Origin: JBAXBF01 sp034429745
GTDB lineage: Bacteria; Chloroflexota; Anaerolineae; Anaerolineales; DRKV01
Reading direction: 5' to 3'
Assembly (NCBI GenBank): GCA_034429745.1
Contig: DAOUFY010000079.1
Coordinates: 1 to 64,000 of the forward strand
Length of the DNA: 64,000 nucleotides
The notes beneath the pieces are model-generated. The model had not been told where the DNA came from. It saw nothing but the letters and a program-made list of their open reading frames with translations, and searched no databases. Below, piece after piece: positions 45,410 through 54,195 of this stretch. The position numbers and the translations under genes were made by a program. The stretch's first letter is position 1, and every line of letters begins with the position of its first letter.

Positions 45410-45643
45410 TTATTGACCCAACAAAGCAACTTGACGCAGCAAACCAAACACTAAAGCCCCCAATTTAACTCCCTCTTTAACCGAAAGAGTGGGTTGCTGC
45501 CCTTCTTTTTCTGCTCGCTGTATTAGCAAGTAAGCCCCTAAAACTCCTGCTCCTGCTCCAACAAGAGCGCCAATAAGCAGTGCTTTTCGTTTCCATTCTT
45601 CACTCAACATACTACTTTTTTCCAACGTCATTTCTTTACCCAT
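45410..45643 (-). CDS. Small membrane protein, 77 residues
   Basis: A short protein with one clear membrane helix (LLIGALVGAGAGVLGAYLLI) and a second weaker hydrophobic segment at the C-terminus. GGAG lies about 10 nt before the ATG. It matches no family I know, although short glycine-rich helices of this kind are common in Chloroflexota small ORFs. It sits between fhs and another membrane protein on the same strand. Function unknown. Confidence 0.6.
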   Translation of the reverse strand: MGKEMTLEKSSMLSEEWKRKALLIGALVGAGAGVLGAYLLIQRAEKEGQQPTLSVKEGVKLGALVFGLLRQVALLGQ

Positions 45644-45744
45644 TTGATATTCACTCCATTAATTTTTTCTTTTCTATCTAACTAAACCTGATTTTGTTCT
45701 TGCTTTAGTAAATGATGCCACCCTATAAGTGCAGCCATTAGCCA

Positions 45745-46197
45745 CTATCTTTGTCTAAACGGTTTGCTGACTTGATGGGTGCATTCTTGCAAAGCAGCTT
45801 GCCAGCTTTTCATAATAATAAAAGGAGCTGCAGCTTTATCAGCATAAAAACGCGTTCGCTGTTGTATCAAAGCACCTACACCCTGCAATATTTTCATATA
45901 TGGTGGCAGCAAGTGGTAAATTTTCCACACCCCAAACAACACCGCAGCAAATACAAGACCAATCAGCAACAAGGGCAGCAATAAAAGCAGCATGATAAAA
46001 ATCAGAGCTACATCCGCGCCGGTACGGCTGACTGTGCTGCCCGGTGTAACTACCAAAACCAAGCAGCTTGCCAACAATAAAAAGCCCACCAAAGCTGGAA
46101 GAATAATTTGCAGCAACGTTTCTCTCTTATGTTTTTCTGTTGTATGTGGGTCAGGTGGTGGCAAATTTGACACTAAAGGCACATCTTTATTCCTCAT
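45745..46197 (-). CDS. Hypothetical membrane protein, 150 residues
   Basis: The protein has a proline-rich cytoplasmic start (about 1-28), two hydrophobic helices (IILPALVGFLLLASCLVLVV and the leucine-rich LIFIMLLLLLPLLLIGLVFA) and a basic amphipathic C-terminal third. AAAGGA lies about 9 nt before the ATG. No family recognised. It is separated from the DUF4340 gene by a terminator, so it forms its own unit with the 77-residue gene. Confidence 0.6.
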   Translation of the reverse strand: MRNKDVPLVSNLPPPDPHTTEKHKRETLLQIILPALVGFLLLASCLVLVVTPGSTVSRTGADVALIFIMLLLLLPLLLIGLVFAAVLFGVWKIYHLLPPYMKILQGVGALIQQRTRFYADKAAAPFIIMKSWQAALQECTHQVSKPFRQR

Positions 46198-46336
46198 AGT
46201 TCATTATCCTTTGTTTGATTCTAACACATTTTCTTGTTAATTCAATCAACAAAGTGAGAAGGATAAATTGAATGTACCCTAAAAATAAACAAAGGTACTA
46301 AGCAGCCACAAATCATCCATAAGAATTTCTTGCTGT

Positions 46337-46373
46337 AAAAAGAAATTGGGGTGAAGCAATTGCTTCACCCCAA
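46337..46373 (-). terminator. Rho-independent terminator of the Gld-type operon
   Basis: A perfect 28-bp palindrome at 46346-46373 (arms TTGGGGTGAAGCAA) is followed on the minus strand by TTTCTTTTT (46345-46337). It lies 26 bp after the DUF4340 stop and ends the operon that starts near 53 kb. Confidence 0.9.
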
Positions 46374-46398
46374 ATCATCACTGCCTTTTTCCGCAGGT

Positions 46399-47370
46399 TT
46401 ACTGACTCGGTGTTGGGGTTGGCTCCTGTTTGATGAAGCTCTCCTTTGTATATTCCACAAAATCCTTCACAAAGAATTCATCCACCTTAGCATACCAGTC
46501 GCTGCCAGAGAACTTGGTGATATACTCCTGATCCCCCTCTTTTTCTTTCCCACCAATCGTTAGGGTGTAATCACCAACCTTGTCATTCACTTTTCCTTTA
46601 AAGGTAACTACAGCAACAGGCGATGCCATCTTATATTCCGGCTTTTCTTTTGTTCCCAAAGGCACTTCCATTTGCATGCTATTTAAGTGATTGAGCAAAG
46701 TGGTTATTTTATCCTTATCAAGGGGCTGATCCCCAAGTTCTTTCACCTTCCATTCGCCATTAGCATCTTTGGTTATGGTAAAAGAACCATGTTCATTTTT
46801 CACAGACAGCTCACTCACATCATCGTTTGAGGCAAGCTTAATATATGTAGTATCAATCCAGCTAGAAGCACTAGCGTTAAACTCATAGCTGTCCAGATCG
46901 CTGGCAAGATACACCTCATTTGCTCCCTCTAAACGTACATGCAATGTTTGAGTACCTGTTTGAGTGCCTAAATAAAGCACATAAGTCTTATCATCCTTCG
47001 TTGTCATTGTAAGCTTGCGGACAAAATCTTGCTCCGCCACTTTCAGCTGCTTATGGCTGCCAGTTGTTTTGGTGATCAAGCGGTCTGTCTTAATCTTCTC
47101 AAGTTTTCCGAGCGCGTCTTGAACTTTATTTCCTTCAGTTGGGTAAAGCTCGCCGCTTGCAAGCAGCAGCTTCCAAGCCCCATCTTCTTTTTTCAATGTC
47201 AAACTCTTCTTTTGGGAGTCTTCGATATTAAGCTGAACAACATTATCTGCCTTATAATCCTTTAGCAATGGTTCACTAGGCAGCACTGCCCGACGCGGAA
47301 AATACACAAAAGCAGCTATCGCAACTTGAACAATAAGAAGTGCAAGCAGGATCTGTTGCGTTCTATTCAT
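46399..47370 (-). CDS. DUF4340 domain protein of a Gld-type ABC system
   Basis: A 323-residue protein with one N-terminal membrane anchor (ILLALLIVQVAIAAFVYF) and a periplasmic/extracellular beta-rich DUF4340 region containing repeated KxxGxWxL/TxxGxWKVKE units. Proteins of this family are encoded beside GldA/GldFG-like ABC systems. GGAGG lies 5 nt before ATG 47370; the frame can also start at TTG 47382, which overlaps that ribosome site and is unlikely. It is the last gene before a strong terminator. Confidence 0.85.
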   Translation of the reverse strand: MNRTQQILLALLIVQVAIAAFVYFPRRAVLPSEPLLKDYKADNVVQLNIEDSQKKSLTLKKEDGAWKLLLASGELYPTEGNKVQDALGKLEKIKTDRLITKTTGSHKQLKVAEQDFVRKLTMTTKDDKTYVLYLGTQTGTQTLHVRLEGANEVYLASDLDSYEFNASASSWIDTTYIKLASNDDVSELSVKNEHGSFTITKDANGEWKVKELGDQPLDKDKITTLLNHLNSMQMEVPLGTKEKPEYKMASPVAVVTFKGKVNDKVGDYTLTIGGKEKEGDQEYITKFSGSDWYAKVDEFFVKDFVEYTKESFIKQEPTPTPSQ

Positions 47371-47414
47371 AGGTTCCTCCAAATGACTTCAGCATAGTTA
47401 TACCTTTCATTCTA

Positions 47415-50342
47415 CTATTGGCTTTTAGGCAACAAATTCAGCGGCTTTTCGTTTTGTTTGCGGATATACATTATTATGTAAAGCCCCAGCAAAGCAGCTA
47501 TAGCCACAACGTAATTAATCACCTCAACAATCGTTTGAGAGCGTTCACTCATCGGAGCAAGCACCCGTGAATAGGTGCCGCGAGCACGGATGCTCAGTAA
47601 GTCAAGGTCTTCCGAAGCCCAATCTACAGCATTCTGCATTAGTTGAAGATTGTTTCGATAGCGTTCTTGCACCAAACGCGCCGAGAGCTCAAGCACCGAG
47701 TCATTCAAGAATTCTGCACTGCTGAAAACCAACAAGCGCGTGTCTGCCGGCGACTTTTCAGCAACTGGTACGATGGTATTTTTCTTTTCTTCTTCTTTGC
47801 CCGGCTCCGCAGGTCCCTGAGTCTCACCTATTTTTTGCGTATCCTGCAAGGGTGATGGTTTACCCTTGAAGTAGCTCTCATGAACGCCTGTTAAAGATAC
47901 ACCCACAATGTAGGATTCAGTCTTTTCATCTGCCTGAGGGGTCTTAAACCCTGTTTCGGGGTATTTCATAAAATCCGGCTGAATATCTACCCCTACAGCA
48001 TTGCTCTCAATTTTATCCAGCCACGACTGCGGGCTAGAGCGCAGCAACATACTCACTTCTTTGCCTTCAGTTTTTGCTTTGTCAAGAGTAATCGGCGAAG
48101 CCCAATTGAGGGTTACTGCCGCAAGATTAGATGTGGCAGGATGTTTCGTGTCCATCCCATTCGGACGAATATCTAAGAAATAGGGGTAGGGCAGAGGTTG
48201 TATCTCTTCTATCTGAGTGTTGCCAACCTGACGCACAACACTTGCAGGGAAAATATCGCTTTGAGCATCCATGACAAGCTCTTTACCTATCTCGATGCCA
48301 TAATGCTTAAGTAAATCCTGTATTCCCTTTTTAACCGGCGTCAATAGCAAACCACCTTGCATATCAAGATCCAGCTTATAGGGGTTTGTTGCAATCACTA
48401 CTGAACCACCGCGCATGAGATACTGATCCACTGCAAACAATTTTTTATCATCCATATCCTGCGGTGCGACAAGCACTAGTACATCAATATCGGCTGGCAC
48501 TTGTCCGCTATCTAATTCGATATTGCGAACGTTGTACTCTCGCCCTAGTTGCTGCCGAATTAGACGATAGGTTGCGATAGGTGCCTGCTGCTGTCCGAAC
48601 ATATTTTGCGTTGGCACCTCAGCAGGAGTTACAAGACCGATAGTCTTAAGAAAACCTGATGCTGTGCGTTTCAACGCCGACTCAATTGCCGTCCGTACCT
48701 CAGCTTCGCTCATATCACTGTTAGGATAGATCACCTGACTTTTATCACCATTTACCAAAAGCAGATGCAAATAAAATGTATCCGCTGAAAATAGAGAAGC
48801 AGGCACCGCTTGGATCCCATATTGCTCCGCTAGTTTTTGCTCATTGAATGCGCTCTTTGGCGCTCGCGGGTCAACAACTTCAAATACTAATTTATTATTG
48901 GATTGTGCCTGCAGTTCAGCAGCAACTTTTTTAATGTTGTTTTCAACATTCGTCAGTGGTTGAGGGAGTGTTGAAGGAGTTTCAATCAGATAGAGCTGTA
49001 CCTTATTGGGAGAGTCAGCTAACACCGCATCAATGCTCTTAAACCCAAACACTACCTTCTTTATAGCTCGCGTCAAGTCATATTCTAAATTGCGCAGGCG
49101 CACATCAACGCGATCTGGAAGCTGTTCGACTTCAATGATATCGCCAAAATTCAAGACTACCGATTGATCCCCATAGCGGACTAAGATATCAAAATATGAA
49201 TTAATCACCGATGCCTCATGCCGGCCTGAGACTCTAAATGCCGTCGGCTTAATCCCATAAGTTTGATTAGCTTCAGCTTCAATTTCAGGATTTGTCAAAG
49301 GATCTATCACTTCAGCTTTGATCTTCCCATGAGACACAATCTCATACTCGCGCAGCATATCCTTTACACGTGGTGCTAAAGGCGCCAGCAAAGGATGGGT
49401 CTTTGCACTGATATATGCTCGAATGAGAAGTGGCTCCTGCAAGTTGCTCACTAGCTCCCTTGTAACAGGAGACAGCGAGTATTCTTTCTGAGCCGTTAAA
49501 TCAAGCCGCAAGCCCTCCATTGGGAAAAGCCAAACATTCATCACTGCCAAATTAAGTAATAATAACACACTAGTCAGCATTACTCGCTGCCGATACATTT
49601 GGGCAGCTCCTACTGGTTTTTGGCTCCAGCGCTGACTATCTAAAGAAAGCACATTAAGGGTTAGGAAAAAAGCCGCCAAGGATAGATAATAAACCAAGTC
49701 GCGCAGATCAATTACACCGCGCTGTATGCTTTCAAAGCGGCTGCCTGTTCCGATTGCCCATAAAATATCACTGACCGGGCTGCCAAAGAAGTCCGTAACT
49801 GCCCGCGTACCCACAAGATAAAATACTCCCCCTAGCATGACTGTGGAAAGCAAAGCAACAATTTGATTATCAGTTCGGGAAGACACAAAAAGCCCAATGG
49901 CAGCATAAGCTGAAGCCATGAGAATAGCCGCTAAATAACCGCCAAAAACCGGCCCCCAATCTAAATTGCCAAGCAAAGATACAGTGATGGGTAACGGCAG
50001 CGTTAACGCTAAGGCAATAAGTATCATCCCCATCACACCAATGAACTTGCCCAGCACTAAGGAAACTAACCGCATGGGCATCGTGAGCAATATTTCCAAC
50101 GTCCCCGAACGTTGTTCCTCACTCCACTGACGCATTGTGAGGGCTGCCAGTAGGAAAATCAACAACACCGGCATCCATTGAAATAGAGGACGAATGTCCG
50201 CAATGTTGCGGGCAAAGAACGTTTCAACATTGAAGAATACAAAAAGCTCCACCGCCAGAAACGCTCCTAAAAAGATCAGCGCTAACGGCGATCCAAAATA
50301 ACCTGCTAATTCTTTGCGAACGATAGAAAGGATTTGTCTCAT
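47415..50342 (-). CDS. Fused GldF permease-GldG auxiliary protein
   Basis: A 975-residue protein that combines two genes usually separate. Residues 1-245 are an ABC-2 type permease with six membrane segments and the KELAGYFGSPLALIF start typical of GldF. Residues about 270-930 are the GldG/IFT52-like extracytoplasmic region (LTAQKEYSLSPVTRELV, VLVLVAPQ, GGSVVIATNPY), ending in a final membrane helix near 945. The ATG overlaps the ATPase stop as ATGA. The system is related to flavobacterial gliding genes, but in Chloroflexota it more likely exports or organises envelope components. Confidence 0.88.
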   Translation of the reverse strand: MRQILSIVRKELAGYFGSPLALIFLGAFLAVELFVFFNVETFFARNIADIRPLFQWMPVLLIFLLAALTMRQWSEEQRSGTLEILLTMPMRLVSLVLGKFIGVMGMILIALALTLPLPITVSLLGNLDWGPVFGGYLAAILMASAYAAIGLFVSSRTDNQIVALLSTVMLGGVFYLVGTRAVTDFFGSPVSDILWAIGTGSRFESIQRGVIDLRDLVYYLSLAAFFLTLNVLSLDSQRWSQKPVGAAQMYRQRVMLTSVLLLLNLAVMNVWLFPMEGLRLDLTAQKEYSLSPVTRELVSNLQEPLLIRAYISAKTHPLLAPLAPRVKDMLREYEIVSHGKIKAEVIDPLTNPEIEAEANQTYGIKPTAFRVSGRHEASVINSYFDILVRYGDQSVVLNFGDIIEVEQLPDRVDVRLRNLEYDLTRAIKKVVFGFKSIDAVLADSPNKVQLYLIETPSTLPQPLTNVENNIKKVAAELQAQSNNKLVFEVVDPRAPKSAFNEQKLAEQYGIQAVPASLFSADTFYLHLLLVNGDKSQVIYPNSDMSEAEVRTAIESALKRTASGFLKTIGLVTPAEVPTQNMFGQQQAPIATYRLIRQQLGREYNVRNIELDSGQVPADIDVLVLVAPQDMDDKKLFAVDQYLMRGGSVVIATNPYKLDLDMQGGLLLTPVKKGIQDLLKHYGIEIGKELVMDAQSDIFPASVVRQVGNTQIEEIQPLPYPYFLDIRPNGMDTKHPATSNLAAVTLNWASPITLDKAKTEGKEVSMLLRSSPQSWLDKIESNAVGVDIQPDFMKYPETGFKTPQADEKTESYIVGVSLTGVHESYFKGKPSPLQDTQKIGETQGPAEPGKEEEKKNTIVPVAEKSPADTRLLVFSSAEFLNDSVLELSARLVQERYRNNLQLMQNAVDWASEDLDLLSIRARGTYSRVLAPMSERSQTIVEVINYVVAIAALLGLYIIMYIRKQNEKPLNLLPKSQ

Positions 50343-51283
50343 GCTGCCACCTCTTTTGACGTAGTATTTGTTCCTGTAGCTAATTCATTGAAAACAACCT
50401 CCAGCGTGCGCACATCGCGTTTCAACTCGCGCAGCTGCCATCTATGTTCGATAGCCAATTGGTACAGTTCATTGCTTAGGTGAGGATTATTGTCTCCTAT
50501 CACTCGATACGCATGATATCCTTGATCAGTATAGGCTTCCACTCGCTGAACACCGCTGAGCGTTTTAATGGCTTGCTCCACCTGCGGCTTTTGCTCCTCG
50601 AGCACCATAATTACATTGCTGGTGGTAGCTAATTCAGATAGTTTTGCATCAGCTTTAATCTCTCCATTCATGATGATAATGACCCGATCACAGAGAGCTT
50701 CGACTTCTGGCAAAATATGAGTGGAGAAGAGCACAGTACTTTGTTTAGCTAATCGTTTGATTAAATGACGAATCTCAATAATTTGAGTAGGATCCAACCC
50801 TACAGTGGGCTCATCTAAGATCAACAAACGCGGTTTGTGCAGAATAGCTTGAGCAAGCCCTACTCTTTGGCGGTATCCTTTGCTCAAGTGTCCAATCTGC
50901 CGAGTGAGATAATTTTCTAACCCAACTGCGTGCACGGCATCTGAGATATATCTTAACTGTTCTGCCAGGGGAATTTGGCGAATATCCGCAATCATCTTCA
51001 GATAGGACTGCACATTCAATTCCGGATACAATGGGGCATTCTCAGGCAAATAACCCAGACGGCTCTGGGCTGCTAGAGATTCAGTCAGCACATCAAAGCC
51101 GTCCACTTTTACATTGCCACTATCCGCTTGCAGGTAGCCAGTAATAATTTTAAGGATCGTTGTTTTGCCGGCACCATTAGGACCAAGCATGCCAACGATC
51201 TCCCCTTCAGCCACCTTAAAACTTACTCCGCGTAGAGCTTGAACTTGACCATATGACTTAAACACATTCTCTACTTCAATCAC
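50339..51283 (-). CDS. ABC transporter ATP-binding protein (GldA-like)
   Basis: A 314-residue ABC ATPase with Walker A GPNGAGKT, signature LSKGYRQRVGLAQA, Walker B LLILDEPTVGLD and the H-loop STHIL. It is of the ABC-2/CcmA/GldA class. The start is GTG with AAGGAGG about 8 nt upstream. It partners the fused GldFG permease whose start overlaps its stop. The htrA gene ends 39 bp upstream on the same strand, so a shared transcript is likely. Confidence 0.93.
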   Translation of the reverse strand: MIEVENVFKSYGQVQALRGVSFKVAEGEIVGMLGPNGAGKTTILKIITGYLQADSGNVKVDGFDVLTESLAAQSRLGYLPENAPLYPELNVQSYLKMIADIRQIPLAEQLRYISDAVHAVGLENYLTRQIGHLSKGYRQRVGLAQAILHKPRLLILDEPTVGLDPTQIIEIRHLIKRLAKQSTVLFSTHILPEVEALCDRVIIIMNGEIKADAKLSELATTSNVIMVLEEQKPQVEQAIKTLSGVQRVEAYTDQGYHAYRVIGDNNPHLSNELYQLAIEHRWQLRELKRDVRTLEVVFNELATGTNTTSKEVAA

Positions 51284-51322
51284 GGCTTTTCCTCCTTATG
51301 ACACAAGTGTTGTGATAGCTAT

Positions 51323-53002
51323 TTATGGTTGATTTTCTAATTTTACCTTCAGCTTAATCTCCCCTGATCGGCGTAAAACGGTTAGGGTAACTTCATCACC
51401 CGCTTTGTATTGGGCTAGTGCCTTTTTCAAATCCTCAACACTTTTTATGGATTGATTGTTCAACGCAGTAATCACATCTCCCCCGATGAGAATTCGTTCC
51501 CCATTCAGTGTCAGCGGTTTGAAGCTGCCTTGCAGCCCAGCTTTATCTGCCGGGCTGCCCTGTTCTACTTGGATAACCAACACCCCTTCTTGATCTTCGG
51601 GAAGTTCCATTGCCTTAGCTATTGGCGCGGTCAAATTCATTCCCTCAATACCCAACCAAGCGCCGGCGGTCTTTCCTTGTGGTTCTACCCCACTACTTTG
51701 TTTGCCTTGCTTTGGGCGGGCAGCTAACGTCAAGGGGATTACTTCTTCTTTCCCTTGCCGCAACACTTTCAAACGAATTGTTTGACCAACCTGAGTGTAT
51801 CGCGCCAGATAAGCAACAACATCATCGAAACTATTGACAGGCTGATCGTCAATGCCAATAATAATATCACCGCCGACCAGAACCTTTCTTCCTTCAATTT
51901 CCACTTGGCGATCACTGCCGCGCAAGCCCGCTTTTTCTGCTGGGGAATTCGGAGTAACTTCCAACACCAAGGCGCCTTTTTGATCCGTCTTTAAATTCAT
52001 CGCTTTATTAAGATCATAAGTCAAAGAGGTGCCGCTGATACCGATCCAACTATGCTCAAAACTGCCGGATTTAATGAGAGATGGTACTACCCTTTTGACT
52101 ATCGTTGACGGTATCACATACCCAATGCCGGCATTAGCCCGCACTGGCGATTCTATGGCAGTAGTAACTCCAATAACCCGTCCATTTATATCTACCAATA
52201 CACCGCCGGAATTGCCGGGGTTAATCGGTGCATCAGTTTGAATTACATCTGGGATAGTGTAATTTGGACCGATAATATCCTCTGAACTTACCGGCAGGGA
52301 GCGTCCTACCGCACTGACTATCCCAAATGTCATTGTTCCTTCAAGACCAAAGGGGTTGCCAATCGCAATGGCAATTTGTCCTACTTTAACTTGGGATGAA
52401 TCGGTTAACTGCAATGGCTTTAATTCCTTATCTCCTCTTTCTATTTTCACTACAGCCAAGTCAGAGTCTTTATCAGTCCCTACCACTTTTCCTTCTACGG
52501 TTGTGCTATCCGAAAACTTTACCAATATGCGGGTTGCCCCATCTACTACATGATTGTTGGTTACAATGTGCCCTTCTTTATCCCAAATGAACCCGGAACC
52601 CAAGCTCGTTTGGCTGAAATTATCCGGCTGCTGATTCTTAGGAAACTCAAATTTAAACCCGGGAATATCAGGCAATTCAGGGAACAAATCCAGTGGTGAA
52701 TCTGTTTGGCTTTGTTTTGAATATACAGTAATATTTACCACCGAAGGATTTACTTCTTCATATACTTTTTCTAGTGCTTCTTGGATCTTTATAACCGCAT
52801 CAGAGACTTCTAGTCCCGAACTGGGCATTTCCGTAGCAGTTTGAGATAAATCTGTCTCAATTACCGCCATTCCCTTTTCATCTACCGTTGAACTCGCTGC
52901 AGGATTTATCCCATTCAGGCCTACTGTCAATCCGCTGCAGCTTGTTGCAAACAATAATACGATCAAAATTGTTACGATTGAGACGATGTTTTTCTTAACC
53001 AT
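51323..53002 (-). CDS. HtrA/DegP-type serine protease with two PDZ domains (lipoprotein)
   Basis: A 559-residue trypsin-like quality-control protease. The N-terminus is a lipoprotein signal with lipobox LFATSC. The catalytic triad is visible: histidine in NNHVVDGA, aspartate in DSDLAVVKIE, serine in NPGNSGGV. Two PDZ domains follow, each with a GLRGS/GLQGS and GGDIIIGID/GGDVITALN core. ATG 53002 has AAAGGAG 8 nt upstream; an in-frame ATG at 53071 has a strong GGGAGG 7 nt upstream and would add a 23-residue charged extension. It heads the gene block leading to the Gld-type ABC genes. Confidence 0.92.
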   Translation of the reverse strand: MVKKNIVSIVTILIVLLFATSCSGLTVGLNGINPAASSTVDEKGMAVIETDLSQTATEMPSSGLEVSDAVIKIQEALEKVYEEVNPSVVNITVYSKQSQTDSPLDLFPELPDIPGFKFEFPKNQQPDNFSQTSLGSGFIWDKEGHIVTNNHVVDGATRILVKFSDSTTVEGKVVGTDKDSDLAVVKIERGDKELKPLQLTDSSQVKVGQIAIAIGNPFGLEGTMTFGIVSAVGRSLPVSSEDIIGPNYTIPDVIQTDAPINPGNSGGVLVDINGRVIGVTTAIESPVRANAGIGYVIPSTIVKRVVPSLIKSGSFEHSWIGISGTSLTYDLNKAMNLKTDQKGALVLEVTPNSPAEKAGLRGSDRQVEIEGRKVLVGGDIIIGIDDQPVNSFDDVVAYLARYTQVGQTIRLKVLRQGKEEVIPLTLAARPKQGKQSSGVEPQGKTAGAWLGIEGMNLTAPIAKAMELPEDQEGVLVIQVEQGSPADKAGLQGSFKPLTLNGERILIGGDVITALNNQSIKSVEDLKKALAQYKAGDEVTLTVLRRSGEIKLKVKLENQP

Positions 53003-53157
53003 TTTTACCACTCCTTTTTTTGAAAAAACTTTAGGGAAAAATTGTACATGCTCTTCATCTAGCGCTTGCATCTTATTACCTCCCTTATTGCATCGCTTTT
53101 TTTGCAATTCAATTGATTTTATAAAATGTTGCAAGATAGATCTTATCCTTTATCCTT

Positions 53158-53235
53158 TTAATCTTTTCATGATTTTACCAAATGTTTGTTAACATTCTTT
53201 ATGAAACACTTATTTAAACCTTATGAAAAGATTAA
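53158..53235. promoter_or_regulatory. Nested inverted repeats between htrA and fmt
   Basis: A 13-bp inverted repeat, TTAATCTTTTCAT at 53158-53170 and its exact complement at 53223-53235, encloses a smaller dyad AATGTT-N4-AACATT (53181-53196). The region is the divergent promoter gap. The arms could be operator half-sites or form a cruciform. No known regulator motif (CIRCE, CovR) is recognised. Confidence 0.45.
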
Positions 53236-53239
53236 GAAA

Positions 53240-53267
53240 TTGACGCTAGGTGAGGTTATGTTATAAT
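53240..53267 (+). promoter_or_regulatory. Promoter of fmt with leaderless start
   Basis: TTGACG (53240-53245), a 16-bp spacer and TATAAT (53262-53267) make a good promoter. The -10 ends exactly 7 nt before the fmt ATG and there is no ribosome site, so transcription likely starts at the ATG. Confidence 0.7.
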
Positions 53268-53274
53268 CCACAGC

Positions 53275-54195
53275 ATGATGCAGCCAAGAATCGTTTTTAT
53301 GGGCTCCCCTGATTTTGCTGTTCCATCTTTGCTGGCACTTCACAAAGAGTATCCTATCGTTGGTGTAGTTACTCAGATGGACAAGCCAAGTGGACGCGGA
53401 AAAAAGCTTACCCCACCACCTATCAAACTTACTGCCCTTTCATTAGGGCTTCCATTGATCCAACCCAAACGACTAAGAGAAGAAGCTGCTATGCAGCAGC
53501 TGCTTGAATGGGCGCCAGAACTTATTATCGTTGTTGCCTACGGCCAAATTCTACGCCAAGAGGTGCTCGATCTCCCTCGATTCGGGTGCATCAATGTGCA
53601 CGCATCTTTGCTGCCGCGCTGGCGCGGCGCAGCGCCTATCCAAGCAGCCCTACTTAACGGCGACGAGCAAACCGGCATCACCATTATGAAAATGGATGCA
53701 GGCATGGATACCGGCGATATTCTCGCCCAATCTGTTATTCCTATCACACCTGATGATGATGCTTTCACCTTGAGCCAAAAATTAAGCCAGCTAGGAGCAG
53801 AAACGCTCATAGCCACTTTGCCCGCTTATCTGCATGGTGAAATCACTCCCCAAGCCCAAGATCACACCCAAGCAACGTACGCACCCAAAATAGAGAAGAC
53901 GGACGGTGAGCTTAATTTTCAACTTCCCGCTCTCGTCTTAGAGCGGCAGGTACGCGCTTATAATCCTTGGCCTACCGCCTACACTTTTTGGAAAGGGGAG
54001 CTGCTTAAAATAATCAAAGCCCATAGCATACACTCCCCACACCCCACTCTGCCTGGATCGCGTCTTATTGTTGAAAAACTCCCTGCCATTGCAACTGCAG
54101 AGGGTATTTTGGTTCTTGATGTAGTTCAACCAGCCGGCAAAAAACCAATGCCTGCCGAGCAGTTCTTACGCGGTGCCAAAGGGTGGCTTAGCTAA
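53275..54195 (+). CDS. fmt: Methionyl-tRNA formyltransferase
   Basis: A 306-residue enzyme that formylates initiator Met-tRNA with 10-formyl-THF. The folate/catalytic segment INVHASLLPRWRGAAPIQ and the GMDTGDIL motif are intact, followed by the C-terminal OB-type domain. Length fits the family. It is probably translated from a leaderless mRNA. def, usually adjacent, is absent. Its last 30 bp overlap the 3' end of the convergent kinase gene. Confidence 0.94.
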   Translation: MMQPRIVFMGSPDFAVPSLLALHKEYPIVGVVTQMDKPSGRGKKLTPPPIKLTALSLGLPLIQPKRLREEAAMQQLLEWAPELIIVVAYGQILRQEVLDLPRFGCINVHASLLPRWRGAAPIQAALLNGDEQTGITIMKMDAGMDTGDILAQSVIPITPDDDAFTLSQKLSQLGAETLIATLPAYLHGEITPQAQDHTQATYAPKIEKTDGELNFQLPALVLERQVRAYNPWPTAYTFWKGELLKIIKAHSIHSPHPTLPGSRLIVEKLPAIATAEGILVLDVVQPAGKKPMPAEQFLRGAKGWLS

